A stretch of DNA of 62,095 bases from an uncultured Clostridia bacterium. GTDB taxonomy: Bacteria > Bacillota > Clostridia > TANB77 > CAG-465. The notes below the pieces were generated by a model, which was given only the letters and a program-made list of their open reading frames with translations, ran no database searches and was not told the origin of the DNA. Numbering within the stretch: position 1 is the stretch's first letter; each line of letters opens with the position of its first letter. Of this stretch, positions 1 to 8,285 are shown piece after piece. Both the position numbers and the translations under genes were made by a program. The DNA lies in contig CAKPJL010000005.1 in NCBI GenBank assembly GCA_934162655.1, forward strand, positions 1 to 62,095, given 5' to 3'.

Positions 1-18
1 TAATTAGGAGGTCTACAA

Positions 19-528
19 ATGTATAATAGTATTGGTAAACGAGATATATTAATTTTCCCTAAATTTGATAATATGAATATAATTGATGGAATTAGAAATA
101 AATACGATAGATTAGCAAATTTAGTAGAGCCACATATAACTCTAGCTTTTCCTTTTAAGGATAAAATAAGCAACAATGATTTAATTAATAAATTATCATC
201 GTTACTAAAAAATTACCATCCTTTTGATGTTACTTTTAAAGGAGTTTCTTTATCTGATGATAATTATATTTTATTAAATTGTATAAAAGGAGATAAAGAA
301 ATCTTAAAATTACACGATGATATATATATGGGAATAATCCCCCATCATTTAAGAAAATCAATACAGTACATTCCACATATAACGCTTGGTCAAGCTGATA
401 ATTTAGAAGATTTTCCTAGTTTCAATCATGAATTCATCACTACAATTGATGAAGTTTCTATTGAATTTATAGGTGAAAATGAAGAATCTATTATTATTAA
501 AAATATAAAATTAGGAGAAATATCATGA
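19..528 (+). CDS. 2H phosphoesterase superfamily protein (2'-5' RNA ligase-like)
   Basis: The 169-residue protein carries two HxT motifs, PHITLAF near residue 38 and PHITLGQ near residue 118. These are the paired catalytic histidines of the 2H phosphoesterase fold (2'-5' RNA ligase, cyclic phosphodiesterase, YjcG-like). Members act on 2',3'-cyclic or 2'-5' linked phosphodiesters; the substrate here cannot be read from the sequence. The start follows an AGGAGG ribosome site. The stop codon overlaps the ATG of the pyrophosphatase-VOC gene in an ATGA arrangement, so the two are translationally coupled and probably cotranscribed. The gene sits at the outer edge of an accessory island with an integrase. 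The family call is firm and the role unknown. Confidence 0.8.
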   Translation: MYNSIGKRDILIFPKFDNMNIIDGIRNKYDRLANLVEPHITLAFPFKDKISNNDLINKLSSLLKNYHPFDVTFKGVSLSDDNYILLNCIKGDKEILKLHDDIYMGIIPHHLRKSIQYIPHITLGQADNLEDFPSFNHEFITTIDEVSIEFIGENEESIIIKNIKLGEIS

Positions 529-1277
529 ATAATTTAGAATATTTAAATAAAATTTTGGAAATTAAAATAGATAGACCTCTAGGTAGTAAACATCCTAAGC
601 ATGGTTTTATTTATCCTGTAAATTATGGATATATTCCAAATACAATAAGTGGAGATGGTGAAGAATTAGATGCTTATGTTCTAGGAGCTTATGAACAATT
701 AGAAACTTTTACTGGGAAATGTATTGCAATAATTCACAGAACTAATGATAATGATGACAAACTAGTTATTGTGCCAGAAAGTAAAACATTTACTAACGAA
801 GAAATTAAAGTATTAACTGATTTTCAAGAACAATATTTTAAAAATATCATTTTAAGACCTGATAATTATATAAATTGGAATGAAAATATTCCTGAGTTAT
901 CTGTAACTAATTTAGAAAACAGCTTAAACTTTTATAAAACTGCCGGATTTAAAATAGAATATGATAGACCAGAAAATAATTTTGCATTTATTTCTTTAGG
1001 CAATATTCAATTTATGTTACAAGAGCTATCTGATAATGATAAGTGGAATGTAGGAGAATTAAAATATCCTTTCGGTAATGGAATAAACTTTCAATTAGAA
1101 GTTGAAAATGTTAATGAAATATATAATAATTTTAAAAGTAATAGTTATACAATAACTTTCGACATTGAAGAAAATTGGTATAGACAAGACGATAAAATGT
1201 TAGGAAATAAAGAATTTTTAATACAAGATCCTGATGGGTATTTACTAAGATTTATGCAAGATTTAGGTAAAAAATAA
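525..1277 (+). CDS. Inorganic pyrophosphatase-like domain fused to a VOC (glyoxalase/bleomycin-resistance) domain
   Basis: Residues 1-112 resemble the short family I inorganic pyrophosphatases of Clostridia: KHGFIYPVNYGYIP, then GDGEELDAYVLG, a variant of the DxDPxD metal signature in which the second Asp is Glu. Residues about 120-250 form a VOC domain, from IPELSVTNLENSLNFYKTAGF to IQDPDGYLLRFMQDLG, typical of glyoxalase/bleomycin-resistance proteins. The fusion reads through in one frame without a gap. A second copy with the same fusion and a nonsense codon lies at 6366-7073, so the fusion is an established gene form and not an assembly join. The start overlaps the stop of the 2H gene. Detoxification or nucleotide-pool housekeeping is possible, but the substrate is not evident. 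Confidence 0.75.
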   Translation: MNNLEYLNKILEIKIDRPLGSKHPKHGFIYPVNYGYIPNTISGDGEELDAYVLGAYEQLETFTGKCIAIIHRTNDNDDKLVIVPESKTFTNEEIKVLTDFQEQYFKNIILRPDNYINWNENIPELSVTNLENSLNFYKTAGFKIEYDRPENNFAFISLGNIQFMLQELSDNDKWNVGELKYPFGNGINFQLEVENVNEIYNNFKSNSYTITFDIEENWYRQDDKMLGNKEFLIQDPDGYLLRFMQDLGKK

Positions 1278-1406
1278 GCATAAAAAAACAAATAAATTGT
1301 ATACAGTAAATATATGAAAATATATGAAAAAATAATCTAAACAATTTATTAAGGATATAAAACTGGTAAGAAAAGTTATGATGAATTTGATGAATGGTTA
1401 GATAGT
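1278..1406. other. Intergenic segment with a short C-terminal gene remnant
   Basis: This AT-rich gap contains a 20-codon open stretch on the plus strand, 1353-1415, reading GYKTGKKSYDEFDEWLDSKN before a stop. It follows an in-frame stop and has no start codon. It looks like the tail of a lost small protein, possibly an antitoxin-type protein, but that is a guess. No promoter or RNA gene is evident. Confidence 0.25.
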
Positions 1407-1445
1407 AAAAATTAAAGAGCATTTTATCTTGCTCTTTAATTTTTG
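1407..1445. terminator. Bidirectional intrinsic terminator
   Basis: A perfect inverted repeat with arms AAAAATTAAAGAGCA and TGCTCTTTAATTTTT has T runs on both strands. It serves the plus-strand pyrophosphatase-VOC gene and the convergent minus-strand subtilase. Confidence 0.8.
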
Positions 1446-1448
1446 CTT

Positions 1449-3686
1449 TTATTCAAATCTAATATCTTCTTCTGATTTATTGTAAATTTCCAACTTATTA
1501 TCTATTTCTATTTTTTCAGCCAACCAATGATTTAAAAAACATCTCTGTATAAATTCATCTATCCTATTTTGTCCATTAATTTCTTTTAATGTTACAACTA
1601 GTCCATATTTTATTTTATCTCTATTGTTTCTATTATTAAATCGATATGTTCTTATTAATTTTATACCCCATAATTTATTTTTATATGATTTTCTCTCTCC
1701 GTTTTGCATACTATATTTCTCTTTTATACATTTAGAATTATCCCATTTTCTAAATTCGTTTCTAGATCTTTTTTCGTTAACATATGTTCCGATTTCTCCT
1801 TGTCCATCATTATTTATAGGTTTAATTCCTTCTTCATTTTTTAGCCTACCTATTTTTAAGTCTATCTCTTCATTTGTATAATCAACACCTTGTTCTCTAC
1901 TACATGTTGTAAAATAACACATTGTAGCTTTAACTATGAATGGATATTTATCATCATGAATTGGTATTGGTAATGTATAGTTATAGGTCTCATATTTTTC
2001 AACATACCCAGACATAACAAACCTAATCTCATCATTTTTAGATTTTATTATATCATTAATATCTATTGGTACTACCCCATGTCCTATCAGTTCTATTTCT
2101 TCCTCTTTATATTTATTTCCCCACTTTTCAGCTGAATCTATTATAAGTGCTTTTGCTTCTTCTCTTGAAAATCCTAATATATGTATCAAATATGCCACCT
2201 TTCTTGCAATCCAAGGCGCAGCAAAAGAAGTACCAGACTCAAGATATTCTACATTATTAGCTCCAACTGTATTTATACATTCATTAATAGAAGTAGAATC
2301 ACCGCCATAATAACTCACATCTGGTTTTATATAAAATGATAATACTGGTCCTTTTCTTGAATAAGTAGTAGGTTTATCTAAGCTATTAACTGAATTTACA
2401 ACTAACGCATTTACAGAATCAGCTGGCGAAGCAATTTTTAAACTGTTTTTTGTGTTCTTTCTGTCATTTGTTCCTGCTATTATAAAAATAACATCATTGT
2501 CAGTCTGTATTTTATCAAGTAAATATGCAATTGGCGAAATAAAATTCTCTTCAATTTCAACATTAGCACCTAAAGACAAATTCCATACTTTTATGTCTCT
2601 ATTTTCAATAACAATATCATTAATTTGTTTAATAATATTAAATGCACTAAATCCATAATGTAATGCAACTCCAAAATGTCTTACTTTAAATCTCCCACAA
2701 TTATCATTTAATTTTGGATTTAATGCTGGACCATCCACTATTATTGATGATACTTTTGTTCCATGTTGATAATTTAATATATTTTCAACGTCCGGTAAAT
2801 TATCATCTAACATATTTTTTGATTTTACCCATTTTGAAAAATATGTTTTATCATCAAATAATGTATCTATTACTCCAATGGTTGGTTCATTGCTTGGATC
2901 TGGAATCAGCCTTCCGAATTTATTATCGTTTATTATAACATCTTCTTTGTTAATTGTCGAAAAATCTTTTACTGTCATTGATATTAGATATGGAGCTTTA
3001 GATTTAATTAAATCTATTTCATCTTTTTCTAATAAAACTGTGTTATTCTCAAATATTCTATTTCCAACTATATTAATATTTAAACTTTTTAATAATTTAA
3101 TTGTCTCTGTTCTTGTATCAAATAACGATACTATACTTCGTTCATTATAACTTCTACCGTTGTTGTCTAATCCTAAATACTCAATATAAAATGAATCTAC
3201 GACTAAATTTTTGAATCTACTACAACTCATTTCATATTTTTCCGGAAAATTTTCAGCATTTATTTTATCAATTTCTTCAAATGATAATTTTCCTTTATAT
3301 TCTTGGTTTAATATTTTTATTGCTTTATTTAGTTCCTCTATTGAATTAGTAATAGTTTCTTTTTTTACATAATGAGTAATAACATGTTTTTTATCATTTG
3401 TATATCTAGCTCCTACAACAGATTCATTTGGTGGATTTCCAGTTTCATATAATATACCTGCAATTCTATTTGTTTTTGAAATCATACGATTATAATGGAC
3501 ACTTATTAATGCCCCCTCAAAATAGTTTTGTGTTGCCCAAAATTTTGCTAACTCTTGTAATTCATTAACTCTTGCAAGTAAAGTTTCAACTGAAACTGTT
3601 CCATTAGATGAAATATTTCTACTTCCAATATTTCTATCAAAGTTTTTACTTTGAAATTGACCCTTTAATCTTAAAATACTATTCAT
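1449..3686 (-). CDS. ietS: Subtilisin-like serine protease (S8), IetS-like partner of the AAA+ ATPase
   Basis: This is a 745-residue S8 protease with the triad Asp in TIGVIDTLFD (about 274), His in NYQHGTKVSS (about 308) and Ser in ESGTSFAAPW (about 487). The oxyanion Asn is in IIAGTND. A roughly 260-residue N-terminal extension precedes the catalytic domain and a roughly 200-residue C-terminal region follows. There is no signal peptide, so it should act in the cytoplasm. The ATG at 3686 is preferred: AAGGAG lies five bases upstream, whereas the GTG at 3692 would sit inside that site. The gene follows an AAA+ ATPase, matching the AAA ATPase/subtilase pair described as IetAS, first from the Agrobacterium Ti plasmid and later reported as an anti-phage system. 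The symbol is by analogy of domain and order, not by measured similarity. Confidence 0.75.
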   Translation of the reverse strand: MNSILRLKGQFQSKNFDRNIGSRNISSNGTVSVETLLARVNELQELAKFWATQNYFEGALISVHYNRMISKTNRIAGILYETGNPPNESVVGARYTNDKKHVITHYVKKETITNSIEELNKAIKILNQEYKGKLSFEEIDKINAENFPEKYEMSCSRFKNLVVDSFYIEYLGLDNNGRSYNERSIVSLFDTRTETIKLLKSLNINIVGNRIFENNTVLLEKDEIDLIKSKAPYLISMTVKDFSTINKEDVIINDNKFGRLIPDPSNEPTIGVIDTLFDDKTYFSKWVKSKNMLDDNLPDVENILNYQHGTKVSSIIVDGPALNPKLNDNCGRFKVRHFGVALHYGFSAFNIIKQINDIVIENRDIKVWNLSLGANVEIEENFISPIAYLLDKIQTDNDVIFIIAGTNDRKNTKNSLKIASPADSVNALVVNSVNSLDKPTTYSRKGPVLSFYIKPDVSYYGGDSTSINECINTVGANNVEYLESGTSFAAPWIARKVAYLIHILGFSREEAKALIIDSAEKWGNKYKEEEIELIGHGVVPIDINDIIKSKNDEIRFVMSGYVEKYETYNYTLPIPIHDDKYPFIVKATMCYFTTCSREQGVDYTNEEIDLKIGRLKNEEGIKPINNDGQGEIGTYVNEKRSRNEFRKWDNSKCIKEKYSMQNGERKSYKNKLWGIKLIRTYRFNNRNNRDKIKYGLVVTLKEINGQNRIDEFIQRCFLNHWLAEKIEIDNKLEIYNKSEEDIRFE

Positions 3687-4726
3687 TTCCACTCCTTAAT
3701 TTATTTGCTACATTACTTTTTGAAACTCCTGTCAAAATTTCTATTTCTCTTACAGTAAAACCGCTCTTTTTTTAATTCTTCCAACTTCATATCTTCATCA
3801 TTTGCTCTAATAGAATAAAATAGCCTTTTTAAATAGTCATAAGGTTTTGATATATCACTAAATGCAATAGAAGTTTTAATTATATTTTTAAGTTCTCCAG
3901 GATATGGAATATTTTTAGATAAATTTAATATTTTATAAAACAATCTCTTGTTTTTTCTAAGATTAGGATAATTTGATAAGTATTTATCTAACATAAATTC
4001 TGAAATCTTTATTAAATCTTCCCTTTCATATTTATTGAAAGAAATAACGGTATCAAATCTTCTTGATAAAGCTTTATCTATAGATTTATATAAATTTGTA
4101 GTTGCTATTAATACTACATTCTTATTTAAATTATCTAATTCTTTTATTATTGATGATGTGACTCTTCCCATTTCTCTTAAATCATTTGAATTTATTCTAT
4201 CTAGTGCAATAGCATCAATTTCATCAAAAAGAATTAATGCTTTTTTAGGATTTGGTAAAGAATTTATTTCTTCAAATAGTTCTTTTATATTTTTTGAAGT
4301 TTGTCCTAATTTACTATCAATTACATAATTAAATTCTACTGAAAATAAGTCTCTATCCAATATTCGAGCGATTTGTTTTACTGTTTCAGTTTTTCCTGTT
4401 CCTGGCGCTCCTTCAAAAAGAAATTTATTCATTTTTAAATTTCCATTAATAGCATTTATAATTCCTATAGTTTCTTCTTCTAATTTTTCTGGCAAAAACA
4501 AACTATCATTTGTAATAATAACTTTTTCAAGAAAGTTTGTATTGTATCCAAATTCTTGTGGTAAGAGTACATTAGTATTAGATACTAATCCTAATATATA
4601 CTCTGATAATTGATAATCTCCATCTTTTTCAAATTCTCGAGCAATTGTTCCTGCTTGCTTGATGAAACCATCATTATCATTTTCAAAATGTAATTTTATT
4701 AAATTTAAAACATCTTTTTTTTTCAT
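3679..4726 (-). CDS. ietA: AAA+ ATPase, IetA-like, with a probable frameshift in the last codons
   Basis: This is an FtsH/Cdc48-type AAA+ ATPase. Walker A is FEGAPGTGKT (104-113), Walker B is ALILFDEIDAIA (163-174), sensor 1 is IATTN (207-211) and the arginine finger is SRRFD. As sequenced, the frame stops at 3713 with the tail ERFYCKRNRNFDRSFKK. If the A7 run (plus strand T7 at 3767-3773) is read as A6, the protein continues SGFTVREIEILTGVSKSN to a TAG ending at 3679. That tail is a convincing helix-turn-helix, and its stop overlaps the protease ATG by 8 bases, the usual layout for coupled genes. The start follows AGGAGG. It is inferred to remodel or present targets to the neighbouring subtilase, perhaps with DNA binding through the tail. 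Confidence 0.75.
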
Positions 4727-4759
4727 ACGTAAACCTCCTATTACATACTATCATTCATG

Positions 4760-4849
4760 TGGACAAAAATCAATATAATTGGACAAAGTTTTTTACATTT
4801 TTCTATTGTTTTTTGTTAACTGCTATGTTACAATATCAATAGTTAACAA
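4760..4849. promoter_or_regulatory. Divergent regulatory region between the ATPase and the integrase
   Basis: Two direct TGGACAAA repeats start at 4760 and 4780, exactly 20 bases apart, close to the ATPase start. An inverted repeat TTGTTAAC/GTTAACAA spans 4813-4849. A plausible integrase promoter has -35 TTGTTT (4806-4811), a 17-base spacer and -10 TACAAT (4829-4834), overlapping the left arm of the inverted repeat. These look like operator sites for control of the integrase and of the defence pair. The binding protein is unknown; the ATPase's helix-turn-helix tail is one candidate. Confidence 0.45.
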
Positions 4850-4899
4850 TTGTATTCTCCCCACCCATTAAGTAACTCGAAAGGAGGTGAAACAGAGTA

Positions 4900-6087
4900 A
4901 TGGCCGGGAGTATTGAAAAAAGAGGAAAAGATAGTTACAGGCTAATAGTTTGTCATGGTTTTAATTTAGATGGAAAGCCTATACGTCATACAAAAACTAT
5001 TCATGGAACTAAAGCACAAGCTAAAATTGAACTTGCAAAGTTTGTTGCTGAAGTAGAACAAGGTACAGTTATTGAAGGTAAATCAATAACATTTAAAGAG
5101 TTTACTGAAATTTGGAAAAGAGATTATGGCTCTAAAGAATTAGCACCTTCTACTTATAGAAGATATTTAGGAATGTTAGAATCTAGAATCCTACCTTATC
5201 TTGGACATTTTAAACTAGATAAGATCAAACCAACTGATATAATGAAGTTCCATGATATGTTGGATAAAGATACTCAAATAAGACGTATTAAATGTAACAA
5301 TGGCTATAGAACATTAAAACCTTTATCTCAAAAAACTATATTAGAACACCATAGACTAATTAGAGCCATGCTACACAAAGCAGTATATTGGCAATTATTA
5401 TTTACTAATCCATGTGAAAGAGTTCAAGCACCTAGAAGTAGAAAAGCAAAAAGAAAATATTATGATGATAAACAATGCAAAGTTCTTCTTTCAAACCTTA
5501 ATAAATTGTCTACAGATAACATTAAGTATAAAACAGCAATAACTTTAACATTGTTTACTGGAGTAAGGCTTGGTGAACTTATGGGATTAGAATGGTCTGA
5601 CATTGATTTCACAAACGGAATTGTTAGTATTAATAAATCAAGTCAATATTTATCTGATAAAGGTGTCTTTACAAAAACACCTAAAACAGAAAGTTCAATA
5701 AGAGATGTTGCAATTCCAGATTTTGTTGTTTCTTTGCTTGAAGAATATAAATCATGGTATGAAGATCAAAAATCAATTTACAACGAATTATGGATTAATT
5801 CAGATAGGTTATTTGTTCAGTCAGATGGTAAGCCTATGCACCCATCTACTATTAGTAAATGGTTTGTTAAGTTTGTTAAAGAAATTGGTCTACCTGTAAT
5901 TAATTTTCACGGTTTAAGGCATACAAATGCTACTTTGCTAATATCGCAAAATATAGATGTAGCAGTTGTTGCTGCAAGACTAGGTCATGCACAAATTACT
6001 ACAACATTTAATTTTTATGTGCATCCTATCATTTCCCACAATAAGAGTGCAGGAAATGTATTACAAAATTTATTAATACCAAACTAA
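4900..6087 (+). CDS. int: Tyrosine recombinase/integrase of a tRNA-targeting mobile element
   Basis: This 395-residue phage-type integrase has an N-terminal AP2-like arm-binding domain (MAGSIEKRGKDSYRL onward), a SAM-like core-binding domain (about 62-165) and a C-terminal catalytic domain. The catalytic residues are visible: R223 in FTGVRLGELMG, H337/R340 in HGLRH, H363 in LGHAQ and the nucleophile Y373 in FNFYVH. A strong AAGGAGGTG site precedes the ATG. The gene points at the tRNA-Met 3' half 240 bases downstream, the expected place for an att site. It is the mobility gene of the element carrying the ATPase/protease pair. No excisionase is visible within the window. Confidence 0.92.
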   Translation: MAGSIEKRGKDSYRLIVCHGFNLDGKPIRHTKTIHGTKAQAKIELAKFVAEVEQGTVIEGKSITFKEFTEIWKRDYGSKELAPSTYRRYLGMLESRILPYLGHFKLDKIKPTDIMKFHDMLDKDTQIRRIKCNNGYRTLKPLSQKTILEHHRLIRAMLHKAVYWQLLFTNPCERVQAPRSRKAKRKYYDDKQCKVLLSNLNKLSTDNIKYKTAITLTLFTGVRLGELMGLEWSDIDFTNGIVSINKSSQYLSDKGVFTKTPKTESSIRDVAIPDFVVSLLEEYKSWYEDQKSIYNELWINSDRLFVQSDGKPMHPSTISKWFVKFVKEIGLPVINFHGLRHTNATLLISQNIDVAVVAARLGHAQITTTFNFYVHPIISHNKSAGNVLQNLLIPN

Positions 6088-6282
6088 AACTACTTTTTTC
6101 AATAAATCACAAAATTACTTTGTCGGAAGAAAATCAGTAAAAAGCAATTTACAAATTCCCATGTTTTTTACTGATATATATAGTCTTTTGAGGAATAAAA
6201 AAGTTAAAATACTTCCCAATTATTCCCCAATTTGACATAAGAGTGCTATTTAAAAGCATTATCGCAACCATTCTAAATGCAT

Positions 6283-6317
6283 AAAAAAATACCCACAGTC
6301 ATTGAAACTGTAAGTAT
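6283..6317 (-). terminator. Terminator downstream of the tRNA-Met 3' half
   Basis: A hairpin with arms around ACAGT/ACTGT extended by ATAC/GTAT has a T run on the minus strand. It lies just beyond the encoded CCA of the partial tRNA, so the tRNA tail and its terminator were kept as one unit. Confidence 0.6.
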
Positions 6318-6325
6318 TTATTCTT

Positions 6326-6370
6326 TGGTTGCGGGGGATAGACTCGAACTATCGACCTTCGGGTTATGAG
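6326..6370 (-). tRNA. tRNA-Met, 3' half only (attachment site)
   Basis: Read on the minus strand, the segment runs from the anticodon loop CTCATAA through the anticodon stem strand CCCGA, the variable loop, a complete T arm (GATAG-TTCGAGT-CTATC) and the acceptor strand to an encoded CCA. The anticodon is CAT. The D arm and 5' acceptor strand are absent; beyond about 6371 the sequence turns into a pyrophosphatase-VOC gene. A tRNA cut at the anticodon loop next to an integrase gene is the signature of an att core. It is not a functional tRNA gene. Confidence 0.85.
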
Positions 6371-7073
6371 ACCTATGGGTAACAAACATCCAAAGCATGG
6401 ATTTATTTATCCAATAAATTATGGTTATGTATCTAATACAGTAAGTGGTGATGGTGAAGAATTAGATGCTTATGTTTTAGGAGTTTATGAACCATTAGAT
6501 ACTTTTACTGGAAAATGTATTGCAATAATTCATAGAACAAATGATAATGATGATAAATTAATTATTGTTCCTGAAAATAAAACATTTACCAATGAAGAAA
6601 TTAAGGTTTTGACTGATTTTCAAGAACAGTATTTTAAAAGTACAATTTTAAGACCTAATGATTATATAAATTGGAATGAAAATATTCCTGAGTTATCAGT
6701 AACCAATTTAGAAAACAGCTTAAACTTTTATAAAACTGCCGGATTTGAAGTAAAATATAATAGACCAGAAGATAAATTTGCATTCATAACTTTAAACAAT
6801 ATTCAATTTATGTTACAAGAGTTATCTGATACTGATAAATAGAATGTTGGAGAATTAAAATATCCTTTCGGTAATGGAATCAATTTTCAATTAGAAGTCG
6901 AGGATGTTGATAAAATATATAATAATTTTAAAAATAACAATTACGCAATAACTTTTGATATTGAAGAAAATTGGTATAGGCAAGATAATAAAATGTTAGT
7001 AAATAAAGAATTTTTAATACAAGACCCTGATGGATACTTATTAAGATTTATGCAAGATTTAGGAGAAAAATAA
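6366..7073 (+). pseudogene. Second pyrophosphatase-VOC fusion gene, 5'-truncated with a nonsense codon
   Basis: This is a close nucleotide copy of the gene at 525-1277, beginning at about codon 17 and running to its TAA at 7071-7073. The 5' end is replaced by the tRNA-Met half; the ATG at 6366 is the complement of the tRNA's CAT anticodon. A TGG tryptophan codon in the first copy (DKWNVGELKYPFG) is TAG here at 6840-6842, splitting the VOC domain. The remaining frame is open to the end. No ribosome site precedes it. It is judged a decayed remnant of a second element or of an earlier duplication. Confidence 0.85.
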
Positions 7074-7102
7074 GTATTAAGTGCTTATTTTTTATTGATA
7101 TC

Positions 7103-7140
7103 AAAAAAACACCATATAAAAAAACTTTATATGGTGTTTT
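7103..7140. terminator. Bidirectional terminator
   Basis: Arms AAAACACCATATAAA and TTTATATGGTGTTTT have A and T runs on the outer sides. It closes the pseudogene on the plus strand and the small gene at 7150-7410 on the minus strand, and probably marks the right edge of the accessory island. Confidence 0.8.
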
Positions 7141-7149
7141 ATATTAGAG

Positions 7150-7410
7150 TCAAAACAAGGCTTTTAAAACTTCCCTTTTGACATCTAATACTATGCCGAA
7201 ATCCATAAAGGAAAACTTCTTTCCTTTAAGCTTGCTTTCAAGATGATTCCGCATTATTTCAGTAACATCTTTTGATGTAACCGAACGAATAATTGGAAGT
7301 AAATCGAGCTGGTATTTTTCGCCGTTAGAATCCATAAATTCTGCCAGATAACACATTTTGCCCGTATTTTCTTTTATCCATTTGCATTCTTTAAGTGTTA
7401 ATTCTTTCAT
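7150..7410 (-). CDS. Small protein of unknown function (86 aa)
   Basis: This is an 86-residue soluble protein beginning MKELTLKECKWIKENTGKMC, with no signal peptide or membrane segment. A strong ribosome site (GGAGGAGAAAG) precedes the ATG and a terminator follows, so it is a stand-alone transcription unit. Its codons and base composition are visibly richer in G and C than the neighbours, as in the small orphan genes at 22076-22381 and 38082-38378. No family was recognised. The clean start, stop and terminator support a real gene. Confidence 0.65.
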   Translation of the reverse strand: MKELTLKECKWIKENTGKMCYLAEFMDSNGEKYQLDLLPIIRSVTSKDVTEIMRNHLESKLKGKKFSFMDFGIVLDVKREVLKALF

Positions 7411-7501
7411 TACTTTCTCCTCCTAAATTTTTACTTGGATTTTTTAAAATATGAATCATTATATCATATTTTATGTAATCTTTCAATAGTTATTACAAAA
7501 T

Positions 7502-7534
7502 AAGAGCCTATTTTTTAAAAATAGACTCTTTTTT
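7502..7534. terminator. Terminator of the yqeG-prepilin peptidase operon
   Basis: An inverted repeat AAGAG.CTATTTTT/AAAAATAG.CTCTT with T tracts on both strands abuts the stop of the prepilin peptidase gene. Confidence 0.75.
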
Positions 7535-8285
7535 ATTTATTCATTAATCTAAAAATCCAATCAAACATAACACTTCCAAGCCAACTACAAAAAGTAATAT
7601 ATATATCTATTATAATATCTGCTTTTACAAACATTAATATTATAGCCCCTATTACTATAAAAGGACCAAACGGAATATAACTTCCACCATCTTTTTTCTT
7701 TGTAATTAAAAGCACGCCACCTATAACAGCTCCAAATACAAAAGATACTAGTGCTATAACTATAATATACTTTAATCCAAAAAATAGTCCAAGTGAAGCC
7801 ATTAACTTAACGTCTCCAAATCCCATTCCCTCTTTTTTAAATATCAATAGTGCTAGGAGTCCAAGTAACCAAAAAATTAGTCCACCGGCAAGTGCCCCAA
7901 GTAAATAAGACCACCATGAGGACAAATTTACCAGTAAATTTACCACTCCACAAAGTGAAATTATTATATGGACTTCATCTGGAATCAACTGAAATCTATA
8001 ATCTATGGAAAACACAAGCATTAGAGCAAATATTATTATCATATAAAAATATATGCTATACACATTTCCAATAAAATATACTAAGCTATTATATAAAACT
8101 AACAATATTAAAGAATATTTAAAATCAATTTTAAAGTCACTATCAAGCCCATTAAAGAACTCCTTATATGTTATTTCCTCTTTTACTACTGGGGGCATTT
8201 TTTTTACTAATTGTCCAAGCATTTGACCAAGCACAATAGCAACAACACTTACAATTAAATATGGCAATATAACGCTAAAACTCAC
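7533..8285 (-). CDS. Type IV prepilin peptidase (A24 family)
   Basis: This is a 250-residue, very hydrophobic protein with about seven membrane segments. It has the two catalytic aspartates of A24 peptidases, in FSIDYRFQLIPDE (about 95) and EGMGFGDVKLMASLG (about 157). It would cleave and possibly methylate type IV pilin-like leader peptides at the membrane. The N-terminal cytoplasmic loop lacks the paired CxxC cysteines of classical PilD. The GTG start overlaps the stop of the upstream yqeG-like gene by one base. No pilin gene is nearby; the Tad/type IV-like operon lies 17 kb away at 24.9-31.2 kb and is the obvious functional link, though this is inference. Confidence 0.88.
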   Translation of the reverse strand: MSFSVILPYLIVSVVAIVLGQMLGQLVKKMPPVVKEEITYKEFFNGLDSDFKIDFKYSLILLVLYNSLVYFIGNVYSIYFYMIIIFALMLVFSIDYRFQLIPDEVHIIISLCGVVNLLVNLSSWWSYLLGALAGGLIFWLLGLLALLIFKKEGMGFGDVKLMASLGLFFGLKYIIVIALVSFVFGAVIGGVLLITKKKDGGSYIPFGPFIVIGAIILMFVKADIIIDIYITFCSWLGSVMFDWIFRLMNK

